DNA from: Casuarina equisetifolia
Lineage: Eukaryota; Streptophyta; Magnoliopsida; Fagales; Casuarinaceae
Length of the DNA stretch: 64,000 nt
Reading direction: 5' to 3'
NCBI GenBank assembly: GCA_028551475.1
Contig: CM052354.1
Span: 6,764,001-6,828,000 of the forward strand
Part shown: positions 34,641 through 44,640 of the stretch, in pieces
How positions within the stretch are numbered: position 1 is the first letter of the stretch
How the letters are laid out: every line of letters begins with the position of its first letter
The notes under the pieces: model-generated
What the model saw: the letters and a program-made list of their open reading frames with translations, nothing else
The model's database searches: none
Told to the model about the DNA's origin: nothing
Translations under genes and position numbers: made by a program

Positions 34641-35190
34641 CCCAGAGGAGGAAGACGAACATATGTCTAAAATACCAATATTACTAACACATGCAGCCTA
34701 CAACATTCATGTCGAGGCTACGGAGAACAAGTGTCGATGTCTCATTATTGTATGAAGCATTGATTTCTTACTCCATGACAATACACCATTGTGGTTTTCT
34801 AACACCTTGGGTGATATTTCGAGGGATAGGCGGAACATGGTTATTGGTACAGTTGGTTTTGGTTGCCTAACTCCAGCTTGACTTCTAGCAGTCATATGGC
34901 GAGTGCGCTGAGGATTATGAGAGGGTGGCAAGTGTGTAGGAGTGAAGGTACAAGTTGGCTAGGAGGTTCGAAAATATAAGGATGTTTCTTAGGTGTGGAG
35001 AATTGAAAATAGAGAAAAGTTGCTGAGTAGCAACGTCCAAGTGGAAGGTAAACAAAGAAATAGAATCTCCGAAAACGAAAACTAATAGAAAACGTAAAGA
35101 TGAGGAGAAATAGAGAGAGAGAATGCAAGTGAAGCAACCAAAGCTTTCAAGATTTGCTTGAGTACAATGTGGGATGCCTCTTTTATAGGC
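34640..35190 (-). pseudogene. Copia linker relic with a minus-strand TATA box
   Basis: The minus strand contains MTARSQAGVRQPKP (about 34890-34850), the phrase that sits between integrase and reverse transcriptase in plant copia polyproteins. 34650-34745 matches 49020-49110. Upstream on the same strand, 34892-35137 is open and CT-rich, like a leader. CCTATAAAAGAGGC at 35175-35188 is a good TATA box. It may be the 5' end of a small dead gene fused to copia sequence. Confidence 0.4.
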
Positions 35191-35340
35191 GTTTTCAATT
35201 ACAACTTGTGCTATTTATTTAAACAAAAGACCCATACTATTGCAACTTGTGATACAATTACACAAAAGACAAAAGATCAACTTCCCGAAGGTTTTATCAC
35301 CTGCCCACGTAACCCCACTGCATTTCTTCTAGTTTACTTA

Positions 35341-35384
35341 TCCATGTGAAAAGAACCACTGATTCATGATCGGCATCGAGATTC
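35341..35384 (-). pseudogene. C-terminal stub of the interrupted acidic ORF
   Basis: Across the copia insertion, the minus frame that stops being meaningful at 41159 (LVATLRDYG) continues on the other side of the target duplication as NLDADHESVVLFTWIS and stops soon after. The two halves read in the same frame if the element and one copy of the 5-bp duplication are ignored, so the retrotransposon landed inside an open frame. Confidence 0.55.
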
Positions 35385-35389
35385 CCGTA
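35385..35389. repeat. Target-site duplication CCGTA (left)
   Basis: Five bases immediately outside the left LTR. The identical CCGTA follows the right LTR at 41154-41158. Confidence 0.9.
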
Positions 35390-35628
35390 TGTCACAAAGG
35401 GAGAGAAAACGGAGAGAAAAGGAGCATGAAAGAGAACCCTTTGATTGATTAATTTACAACGTACAAGAGACTTCCCTTTATAATATAGGGATTTACAAAT
35501 ATGGGAATGAACAAGTAAAATGAAACAAATAATTTTCTACCAATTATACAAATACTTTCTCAATGTGACTTCGCTATATGGAAAGATTATCATTCAACAT
35601 AAGGGAATATAAACGCGTATCTTCAACA
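35390..35628 (-). repeat. Copia 3' LTR
   Basis: 239 bp. It differs from the other LTR at ATAATATAGGG (ATAATGTAGGG there) and AATTTTCTACC (AATTTCCTACC there). Confidence 0.95.
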
Positions 35629-35635
35629 CTCCCCC

Positions 35636-36962
35636 TCAAGCTGACGGCTTTGGTGGTTTATAGACATCGAATACGCCTAGCTTGTTCAGGAGATACATGT
35701 GTTGTCTGTGACAAAGAGCCTTGGTGAAAATGTCGGCTGGCTGCTCCGTAGTCCGAATCTCTCTTGTCTTGATAATTCCTTCTTGAATCTTGTCTCTCGT
35801 AAAATGACAATCTACTTCAATATGTTTTGTCCGTTCATGGACCATTGGATTTGCAGCGAGTTTAAGAACGGCATCATTATCACAGAATAGGAAAGTAGGA
35901 CCTTTGACATGAACTCCTAGATCCCGAAGAAGACCTCTCAACCAGATGACTTCACATGTGGTTTTAGCCATAGCACGATATTCTGATTCGGCAAATGACA
36001 AAGAAAGGGTTGATTGTTTCTTTGTTTTCCAAGATAGCAAGGAATTTCCCAATTTTACACAGAATCCTGTTGTCGATCTTCTGCTCATGGGGCAAGTGGC
36101 ATAATTTGTGTCGCAATAAGCTGTCATTTCCATGTTGCAATTTCTAGATAAGAGAATTCCCAAACTTGGACACCCTTTCAAGTATTTTACTACCTTCAAG
36201 GCCGCATTCATGTGGGATTGTTTTGGATCATGCATGAATTGACTGAGAATCTGGACTGCATAACAAATATCAGGTCTCGTCATGGTAAGATAGATAAATT
36301 TTCCAACCAACCGTTTGTAAATTGAAGGATCCTTGAGTGGGGGGTCCACATCAAACTCTGGAGTGGTGAGATTCAAACTTTGTTTAAATGGAATGATGGC
36401 AGGTTTGTATCCTAATAAACCAGCCTCAAAGATAATTTCCAAGACGAACTTTCGCTGGCTGAGGCAAATCCCTTTGTCTGAACGAGCAATCTCAATGCCG
36501 AGGTAATACTTAGGAGGTCCCAAATCCTTTACGCGAAAAGTGGAGTGCAAGAATTTCTTGAAACGATCAATAACAAGGAGGTCATTCCCCATGATTAAGA
36601 TATCATCGACATAGATCAATAGGTAGATAGAGGAACCGCCTTTGCGCCATATGAATAATGCATAGTCATGTCGGGATTGACGGAAATTTTCAGAGAGAAG
36701 AGCAGAAGTGAACTTGGCATACCATTGTCGGGAAGCTTGCTTAAGACCATACAGGGATTTACGAAGACGACACACTTTAGACCCCCCTATCTACGTAATC
36801 CCGGGGGAAGATCCATGTAAATCTCCTCATCCAGATCACCATGAAGGAAAGCATTATGGACATCCATCTAATGGAGAGACCAATCTCGAAAAGCAGCAAC
36901 AGTAATAAAGGAACGCACGATACCTTCCTTAGCAACAGGAGAGAAGGTGTCCTGATAGTCAA
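35636..36962 (-). pseudogene. Copia reverse transcriptase C-terminal half and RNase H
   Basis: A 379-codon open stretch (36775-35636) begins CRLRKSLYGLKQASRQWY, carries the catalytic YVDDILIMG, KDLGPPKYYLGIEI, the RNase H region YCDTNYATCPMSRRSTTGF with KKQSTLSLSFAESEYRAM, and ends ADIFTKAL...PPKPSA. The preceding 36962-36777 lies in another frame. RNase H shows the usual copia acidic residues except where TNYA replaces the common SDWA/ADWA-type motif. This part could fold, but it is cut off from the upstream reverse transcriptase by two frame changes. Confidence 0.9.
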
Positions 36963-37194
36963 AGCCTTCCTTTTGGGTGTAACCTTTAACGACTAGACGA
37001 GCTTTGTATCGTTCAATGGTCCCATCAGCCCGATGTTTAATCTTATAAACCCATTTGCAACCAATGGGTCGCCAATGAGAGGGTCGAGGAACGACATCCC
37101 AAGTACGATTATCAGCAAGAGCACGAAGTTCATCGGCCATGGCAGCTTGCCATTTGGGATCGGTAGCTGCCTCAGGATAGGAAGAGGGTTCCAC
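36868..37194 (-). pseudogene. Copia reverse transcriptase N-terminal part
   Basis: Reads [64 protein letters not shown] and TFSPVAK, the classical opening of copia reverse transcriptase. The frame ends near 36868 and the continuation is in two other frames. Confidence 0.9.
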
Positions 37195-37215
37195 TTCGGA
37201 AGAGATGCGACTGAT

Positions 37216-39310
37216 TCAGCAAAGATGATCAGGTGAGAGGCGGTCAAAACTGGTGTATAGGGAAATAGGGTAGAGAGTGCCGGTCCTGTGGATGGAGGAA
37301 CAAATGTAATCCTTTGTCCAAGTAAGGGGACGAGTAGAACAGCCAGAACGGCGCGGTGCGGCAACAGGGGAAGAGGCCGGAGGAGAACCAACAAGAGGTG
37401 GCTGATAGGGAACGATAGCCAAGGAATCATCAGGGGCAATGGCAGGAGGAGAGGTTTCAAAAGGTAATTGGGGATGCAGGATCAGGTAGGGACGAGGCAG
37501 TGGGTAAAACCAGCGGAACACTGAGAGCAGGAGGCCCAAGCAAGGGTAATAAGGGAGGCTGGTCATCCGCAGGATCAAATAAGAAAGGCCGAGGTCCGAG
37601 AGGCGACTCAGAGGTGCCATCCGACAGCTGGAAAGGGAAAGTATCTTCATGAAAAACCACATCCTGACTGATAAAGAACCGATCAGTAGAGGGATCATAA
37701 ACACGGTACCCTTTCTGTAAGGAAGGATAGCCCATAAAAATGCAACGGGTGGCGCGAGGGCCCAACTTGTCCCAATGCCCAACAGTGGTAGCATAGCACA
37801 GACAGCCAAAGACACGAAGATGACCAGTGTCTGGTGGCTTTCCAAATAAAAGAGCAAAAGGAGTCTGTCCAGTAAGCACATGAGATGGCATGCGATTAAT
37901 AAGGTAAGAGGCAATGATCACACAATCGCCCCAAAAATGGTCGAGAATGGAGGCTTAGTATTTTAGGGCTCTAGCAACTTTAAGAAGATGGCAATGTTTA
38001 CGTTCGACAACCCCATTTTGTTGGGGGGTATAAGTGCAGGAGCTCTCATGTAAAATACCATGAGAGTGGAAAAAGGAAGAACAAGCATGATTAAAAAAAT
38101 CACGAGCATTGTCCGTGCAAACATGCTGAACAGAAGTGTGGAATTGGGTTTGAATGAGGGTAAAAAAACGAGTGAGATGGGTTAAGACTTGGGATTTGGA
38201 TTGCATGAGGAAAATCCAAGTACCGCGAGAGAAATCGTCAACGAGGGTAAGGAAGAAACGAGAACCATCACGATGTGGGGTGTGATATGGTCCCCAAATG
38301 TCCAAGTGGATAAGGGAAAAGGGGGAGGTGGCACGGGAAGTGCTAGAGGGAAAGGGAGTGCGAGATTGTTTAGCGAGAAGACAGATGGAACATTTGGGAG
38401 ATGGGTAGGAAGCACTGTGACCCAGTCGTTGGTGAAGCAGAGAAATATTATTATTATTGAAATTTGCATTACAAAAGGTGCCCTTGGAGGGGGAAATACA
38501 ACTGGAAAATCCAAATTTGGCTGGAAAAGGAACCCAAAAATAAAGACCTTGGTGAACACTACCCAAGCCCATCAGTTTGCCAGTCGAACAGGCCTGAAAG
38601 AGACAAAGAGTGGAATCGAGAATGAGACGACAATTATTATGAGAGCAAAGCTTAGAAGCAGAGATGAGATTAAATTGGAATTCGGGGACAAAGAGGACAT
38701 TTGTGAGTGTGAGATGAGCACTGAGAATAACATCACCAATGGCAGAGACGGATGTAAAATTTCCATTGGGAAGACGAACGGACATGGAGGATGGATGGGG
38801 ATAAATTTTGGAAAAATAATTTTTGTTGCAAATTATGTGATCACTGGCACCAGAATCAATAATCCATGTAGTCGATGTAAGGGAACTTGAAAAACAAAAA
38901 GAAGTACCTGTAAAACTGGCAATTTTGTCAGGGGCTTCGTTGTGATTGAAGGCCTGCATAATTTGTTGGACTTGGGCCTCAGTAAGCAAAGGATTAGGCC
39001 CATCAGAGGAGGTGAGGGCATTTGAATAAGCCTTGGATTCAAAAGGAGCACGATCAGGAGGCTTTCCATGCAATTTCCAACAGCGATCTTTAGTATGGTT
39101 GCGCCATTTGCAGTAATCACAAAACAAATTATTTGGACCGTTGGATCGACTGCGGGATGCAAGCGAACCGTTAGATCGGTGCGAATTGAAGGAGGAGCGC
39201 GCACCGTTGGATTGCTTGACTGTGGGTGCAGTGGTCACGCGCTGGGAGCCATCGGATAGATGCGCGATTACGCGCTGGGAGCCGTCGGATAGATGCGCGG
39301 GATCAATCAA
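37216..39310 (-). pseudogene. Copia gag zinc knuckle, protease and integrase
   Basis: From 39310: the in-frame doubled segment LSDGSQRV, zinc knuckle CDYCKWRNHTKDRC, protease TWIIDSGASDHI, GAG-pre-integrase HQRLGHSA, integrase zinc remnants CSICLLAKQSRTPF, and the catalytic core with HLDIWGPYH, CTDNARDFF and QQNGVVERK (the D, D and E residues all visible). A TAA codon at 37957-37955 interrupts the integrase in frame. The reading then continues from 37921 ([33 protein letters not shown]) and shifts frame near 37470 in the proline-rich linker. Confidence 0.9.
39239..39304. repeat. 33-bp in-frame tandem repeat in copia gag-pol
   Basis: Two adjacent copies of a 33-bp unit (GCGCTGGGAGCC...GATAGATGCGCG) encode LSDGSQRVIAH twice on the minus strand. 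The length is a multiple of three, so the frame survives. Confidence 0.85.
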
Positions 39311-39448
39311 CCGAGAATCGTCTGATCTAGGGTTTTGATCTAGACCGTCCGCGCTAAACAGGGGTAAGGCGAAGCGGTCTCAGAAGCCCCAAACGCTGAG
39401 TTTGCGAGAGAGCTGCTTCTCCCACGAGAGGTGAGAGCTCTCTGAAAG

Positions 39449-40723
39449 TCATTCGCACAACAGGCCAAGATCACCGAGTCGCCAACGTGAAGATACTCTG
39501 AGGAGGCCAAGCGTTGATTTTCTTCCTGAACGGCCAGATGGTAAAGGCGGCGCAACGATGGTAGAGGTGGCGCAACGACGGTAGAGGCGGCGCAACGACG
39601 GTGGAGGCTCCATCGTCAAAACCTGAGAGCAGAAAAAACTGTAAGTTTCGTTTAAACTCAAAAGAAACCTAATCAGCCGATTTTGTTCCTTGATCTTGTG
39701 ATATTGGCGCAAAGTGGAGTCGGGACCTTCTAGGGTTTCTTCGGCTTGATCGCGTTCGTTGCAAAGAGCAGCGAAGTGATTGAAAAGGACTACGACAGAA
39801 AGGTTCCCTTGTCGCAGATCGACTAGAGATTGGTCGATTTGGAACAATCGGACACGATCGGTGCGGCCATACATCTCCCGAATGCTATCCCAGAGAATCT
39901 GGGCATCTTCGGTGGGAGGGAGCCCGGCAGCGACGTTCGGCGAAAGAGCATTTCTGATCCACGTCCGAATGAGTTGAGAACATTTACGCCATTGGTGAAC
40001 AAGATGAGGGGCGGACGGGAGGGGCACCGATCCATCGAGAAAACTGTCCTTGTCCTTCGTGACGAGGGCACGATGGAATTCGCGTGCCCAGACGGAATAA
40101 TTTTCAGCGCCGATGAGGAGATGAGGGACCAGGCGGAGTTCGGGGCCATCAGAGACGGCGGTGAAGAGGGGATCGCCTGGTTCAGGGCGACCGCCGGCGA
40201 CAGCAGCGGAATAGGGAACGATGAAGGGAAACGGGTAGGGATTGCTACCTGACGGGTAGGGATGGTGACCCAACGGGTCGTGATTGCTACCCGAGTCCGT
40301 AAGATTTGGCCCAGCGGGTTGCCCCGGGTTCAGGGGAGAAACCAGAGGGGTCGGGCCCGGTCCAGTGGGGACCTGGGGCGGGGGAGATGGGTCAGGCCCG
40401 GGGGGAAAGGAGACGGAGGAGGGAGGCGGGTAGGGGTGCGGCCCAGTAGTGGACTGGGTGGGGTAAGGCCTAAGGCCCGCAGGGAGATAATATGAGGGCC
40501 AGTAAGGCCAGGGAGGGGATGGCAGAGAGGGGGCCAGACCAGTGGGGTCTAAGGCCGTAGAGTCAGAAGGGCCAGAGGAGGGTGGAAGGGCCGTGATAGG
40601 CAAGGTATTCAAACCTGAAGCAGAGGGGTTTTGCTCGGGAGAGGGAGGAGCATACGTGATGTCCTCAATGATGGGCTCATCTAGATTTGGAGTGGCAGCG
40701 AGAGGCTTGGTTGACTTGGGCAT
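39449..40723 (-). pseudogene. Copia gag
   Basis: The likely start is ATG at 40723 (MPKSTKPLAA); the frame open further upstream lacks gag-like sequence. A proline-rich N-terminus (about 100 residues of PPS/GP repeats) precedes the retrotransposon gag domain (RLVPHLLIGAENYSVWAREF, LIRTWIRNALSPNVAAGL, IREMYGRTDRVRLFQIDQ, LIRFLLSLNETYSFFCSQVL). A 20-bp unit is present three times near 39540-39605, and the two extra copies (40 bp) push the end of gag out of frame. Confidence 0.88.
39540..39605. repeat. 20-bp tandem triplication in copia gag
   Basis: On the minus strand CCGTCGTTGCGCCGCCTCTA appears three times with single-base changes. After the first copy the protein would read SLRRLYHLAVQEE, which the frame at 39555-39340 indeed encodes; the added 40 bp explains the gag frame change. 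Confidence 0.85.
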
Positions 40724-40900
40724 GGTGACGGTAAAAAAAAGGTAAAATGTTTGGTTTTGTGTTGAGTTTTGGTGAAATTTGATTGCTGATTTCCACACTG
40801 GAGGTTCTAATGCTGTGATGCAGGTTAGCAAGGAACAGCACGAGAGAGAGAAAAGTAATGGAAATTAGAAAGATGAAAGTGCGGAAGCGAGAGGAAAGAT

Positions 40901-40914
40901 GGCTCTTGATACCA
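40901..40914 (-). other. Copia primer-binding site
   Basis: TGGTATCAAGAGCC on the minus strand directly inside the 5' LTR, complementary to the 3' end of initiator tRNA-Met as is usual for plant copia elements. Confidence 0.9.
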
Positions 40915-41153
40915 TGTCACAAAGGGAGAGAAAACGGAGAGAAAAGGAGCATGAAAGAGAACCCTTTGATTGATTAATTTACAACGTACAAGAGACTTCC
41001 CTTTATAATGTAGGGATTTACAAATATGGGAATGAACAAGTAAAATGAAACAAATAATTTCCTACCAATTATACAAATACTTTCTCAATGTGACTTCGCT
41101 ATATGGAAAGATTATCATTCAACATAAGGGAATATAAACGCGTATCTTCAACA
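40915..41153 (-). repeat. Copia 5' LTR
   Basis: 239 bp, TG...CA, two mismatches from the 3' LTR. Followed by the CCGTA duplication at 41154-41158. Confidence 0.95.
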
Positions 41154-41158
41154 CCGTA

Positions 41159-41620
41159 ATCTCTCAATGTTGCAACTAGGTTATCTGTGTCCAGTTCTCT
41201 TAACATAGTGCATGCACCATTAACGTTCCCAAAAGTTTCTTTCTCTCCCACGTTCTCCATCGCACACACTCCCATAAACATATGGGCATTGAACTCGTCC
41301 AGACTTTCATTCAGTTCTCCATTGTGTGCAGTCGGGTTCTGTTGAGCAGGTGCATCCAGTTCTGGCCAGATAAGAGCTGCCATCTCCTCATAGTTATACC
41401 CATTTAGAAACCTGTCATTAGCTAAATCTATGGCCTGTGCAGAGAAGAATGGAAAGACAACCTCCATATCTAATGGATAATCTGCAATCTCAATGTTAGG
41501 ATTCTGGTTCAGGAAGGTTGTAGGAGACACAGGTTCTTCTTTAACTTATACGAAGGTCTGCTCTTGATGCAACTGAACCTCTCGAAGTGATATGTGGTCT
41601 GAGAGAACTCGAGCTACTGA
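41159..41620 (-). pseudogene. Acidic ORF of unknown family, interrupted by the copia element
   Basis: The longest open version of the peptide that recurs in the array: SPTTFLNQNPNIEIADYPL, DMEVVFPFFSAQAIDLANDR, FLNGYNYEEMAALIWPEL, DAPAQQ, then an acidic stretch ending TLRDYG at the insertion point, with the tail on the far side of the element at 35384-35341. Upstream (to about 41620) HISREVQLHQEQTFV, one stop, then VKEEPVS extends it. It looks like an acidic regulatory or activation region, but I cannot name the family. Copies: 15470-15640, 18600-18712, 33540-33908, 48680-48860. Confidence 0.5.
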
Positions 41621-41786
41621 CAAAGCTCAGTAACCTTCAGAAGGAAGGTAAAACTTTATTTTCCTTTCCCACCGAATTTTAAAGTATTTGGAATCAAGTG
41701 CCATCGGGAAACCATTGAGCAACTCAGCAAGGACTTTCCGTTTGCTAGAGATTCTTAATGAGAGATATGAATCTCCCTAGTCTGTC

Positions 41787-42985
41787 GTGTTCAGACCACC
41801 AGTTCCAAAGTTCAGTGAGGTAATATCACATCTTCATGCATGCGAAGCCAGGCTAGGCTGCCACAAAAAGCCAAGCAGCTTCGTCGTCAATGAAATCACT
41901 GCCTTCTATGCCCAACGAAGAGGAGGTAGAAGTGGGAGAGGAAATTCTCATGGAAGGTGGCACTTATTCCCTTTCAGCTCTCAAAGAAGAAGTTTTGGTC
42001 CTGCTACAATTGGAAAAAGGTTAGCCCCATCAAATGTTTAAGGGGTACAACATTTGATAATCAATCAGGTAATGTCATAAACTTTCCTATAAATTTCACT
42101 CTTTTTTAATAACATGTCAAATCTGTGAAAAGCATGGTTGCTCAACTATAGAATGTTGGAAGTGATTTGATCACACCTATCAGAACAATAATTTGACGAA
42201 GGCATTGGCAATCTTTCAACTTGCTGAACGAGCTGGGATTGAATGGATAGCTGATTTAGGAGCATCATCTCACATTGTTGATATAGCGGGTAAACTTCTC
42301 ACATCCACATCTTATAAGGGTTCAAGTAAAATCTTAGTTGGAATGGAAATAGGAATAGGCTATCAATCACTCATGTTCGTACAGTAAAATTAAACAATGG
42401 ACTCATCCATCTCAAATCTGTTATGGTAGCTCTAGAAATGTGGATTATGAGGCAATGTGATATAGACAATGCTTTCCTTCATGGAAGGCTGACAAAATCA
42501 GTATTCATGGAACAACCTTCAAGCATCCCAATCAGAATTTTAGAATCCTCACTTTCCCAATCATGTTTGTTATCTATAGTGAGCACTATATGAATTTAGA
42601 CAATCAGCAAGAGTTTGGTTTGATAAGCTTTCAAAAGTCTTCCTGGAAAATGATTTCTTTAGTTTCCCTTTTGATCCCTTATTTTTATTTATAGCAATTT
42701 GGGGATCCATGTTTAGCTATTATTATATATTGATGACCTAATCATTATAGGAAACTCTATGACCTTGTACAAAACTTACATTTTTTTCTTAGAATGCAAG
42801 TATTACATGATGCTGAAGATCTTACTTTAACTCAACAACAATATGTTGTGAATATTCTTTATCATATGGACATGGCTCACTATCAACCCTTATCAATTCC
42901 TATGACAACCAAGGCAACACGTGTTCCTAATGGTGATGATTTGTATGAAAATCCAACACGCTTTAGTAGTTTACTTTAAGCTTTG
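41787..42985 (+). mobile_element. Degenerate Ty1-copia fragment (gag, protease, reverse transcriptase)
   Basis: The plus strand holds a gag C-terminus (PPVPKFSEVISHLHACEARL, GCHKKPSSFVVNEITAFYAQ, RRGGRSGRGN), a zinc-knuckle remnant CQICEKHG near 42115, protease-like IADLGASSHIVDIA (42240-42290) and, after loss of integrase, a reverse-transcriptase segment beginning MRQCDIDNAFLHGRL (about 42450) with YIDDLIIIGN near 42735. Many stops. It is homologous to 49100-51600 and is followed by an inverted copy of its own reverse-transcriptase part. Confidence 0.75.
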
Positions 42986-43583
42986 TAGTATATGACCAAA
43001 ATATCAACCAAGAATCCAACACAAGTATGTACGTGTGCTAGATTTTCATACAAGTCATCACCATTAGGAACACATGTTGCCTTGATTGCCATAGGATTTG
43101 GTAAGGGTCCATGGTGAGCTATGTCTACACAATAAAGAATATCCATAACATATTGTTATTGAGTCAAAGTAAGACCTTCAGTATCATGTAGTACTTGCAT
43201 TCCAAGAAAAAAAAAATTGCAAAATGCCAAAATTCTTCAGTGGAAACTTATTGCCAAGAAGATCAATAAAGCCTTGCACAAGATCAGAGAGTTTCCTATA
43301 CTGATTAGGTCATTAATATATAATAACAACCAAACATGCATCCCTTGATTGCTATAAATAAACAAAAGGGAACTAAAGAAACCATTTTCTAGGAGGACTT
43401 TTGAGAGCTTATCAAACCAAGCTCTTGGTAATTGTCTAATCTATATGATGCTCGCTGCAAATAACAAACCCAATTAGGGAAATAAGGATCATGCAAGCCT
43501 GAAATTTCTTCCCTGAATACCGATTCTGTCAACTTCCCATGAACGAAAGCATTCTCTACATCACATTGCCTCATGATCCACCT
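42427..43583. repeat. Large inverted repeat of a copia reverse-transcriptase segment
   Basis: The left arm (about 42427-42960) and right arm (about 43031-43583, reverse complement) match over some 530 bp, from GTGGATTATGAGGCAATGTGA / its complement near 43570 to GTATGAAAATC near the centre. A spacer of about 70 bp separates them. The left arm lacks about 50 bp that the right arm keeps. A transcript through it would form a long imperfect hairpin. Confidence 0.85.
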
Positions 43584-43689
43584 TTGCAAGCATGTTAGTG
43601 CAAGAACAACCCAGCACAAGTATCCCTAGGTATGCCCTTACAACTTCATTAAATATCCCTGAAGTTCCAACCTCAAAAAGGAAAGCCAT

Positions 43690-44640
43690 CAGTGTTAACA
43701 TGGGGAATATTGATAGGGGTTCGGAAACGTGGGAAACGGGTAGTTGAGATTTGTGGTTGCTTTCAAAAGGTTCAACGATGTGGTGAATGCAAGATTGAAG
43801 TGAGAAGTCGGTAAGTTCCTACCCCTCAAATCCTTGTTGGCTGGTGATTCTTCAGGTGAGAGTGACACACTTGTCGGTTGTATACAAGAGGTTAATGGGA
43901 GGTCGTGAAACTCCATCGTGACGTGTTGCCGGTTGCTAAAAGTAGGGTGTTGAGTGCTCACACCAACTGGAGAATTTTCTGCACAGATTACCGTAGGCAC
44001 GACACCTCCTCCTGGCGATGTATGACGGAGAACTCCCAGGTCCACCACGTTGCCATGTCTAATTGAGGTAGACTCGCGACGTGGTAAGCGAATTTCACGT
44101 CCTGCTTCCCGGATAGAGTGAGCTGATTCTTCAGCCCCAAGATCACATGGTGGTGGTTCATGAGATTGGTTTGATGGTGCGGCTATGAGAGATTCTTCGG
44201 TTCTCCAAGGTAATTGGTTAATGGTTGCGGCTGTTGGTGATTATGTGGAAACATATAAATCACCTAGATAAATATATGATTCAATTTATAACTCTTGTAC
44301 ATAATCATTTAATTTATGGTGAATTAGTAAAGATTTAATCATAAGATTTATAATTCGATACTCTAGTCAATTAAGTGCATGCATTGCACCAAAACCACCC
44401 AAAAGAAACAATTATGGAAGCGGCCCTAGCTTTCTTTATGATGTTATTTTCTTTGTTGTTATTTGTAGTTGTTGGAGTTAATTAAAATAATTTTTCATTT
44501 CCATGTTTTCCCTTGTTTTATTTCCATCAAATAAGGTTTGCGATTTTCTATGTTATATGTATATTTGATGAACAACCAGCTTTTCCATGAGCTTATTTGT
44601 GTTTTGATTAGGCGAATTCTTAGAATCTCTGATGGTGCAA
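43690..44640 (-). repeat. Unit block 'GGVV', copy 2
   Basis: The minus-strand frame from 44048 reads VDLGVLRHTSPGGGVVPT, ICAENSPVGVSTQHPTFSN, then SLSPEESPANKDLRGRNLP and SHFNLAF, 117 codons long. Its homologues are 22970-24101 and 51885-52625. The family is unknown. The right half (44222-44640) matches 23760-24101, and its end marks the site where, in unit B, the gypsy element lies. Confidence 0.6.

Larger units (their letters stand above)
35390..41153 (-). mobile_element. Young Ty1-copia retrotransposon (5764 bp)
   Basis: Two 239-bp LTRs (35390-35628, 40915-41153) run TG...CA and differ at only two positions. The element is flanked by a perfect CCGTA duplication. The minus-strand order is 5' LTR (right), tRNA-Met primer site TGGTATCAAGAGCC (40914-40901), gag, protease, integrase, reverse transcriptase, RNase H, polypurine tract TTGAGGGGGAG (35639-35629) and 3' LTR (left). 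Near-identical LTRs mean a recent insertion, yet the coding region has several frame breaks and a nonsense codon. It was therefore probably moved by proteins of a relative, or the family spreads from a defective source. Confidence 0.95.

Noticed and set aside
38189..38890. 233-codon plus-strand ORF
   Set aside because: It lies antisense to the copia protease-integrase region, has no domain and owes its length to the codon pattern of the true strand.
39830..40252. 140-codon plus-strand ORF in GC-rich sequence
   Set aside because: Antisense shadow of copia gag.
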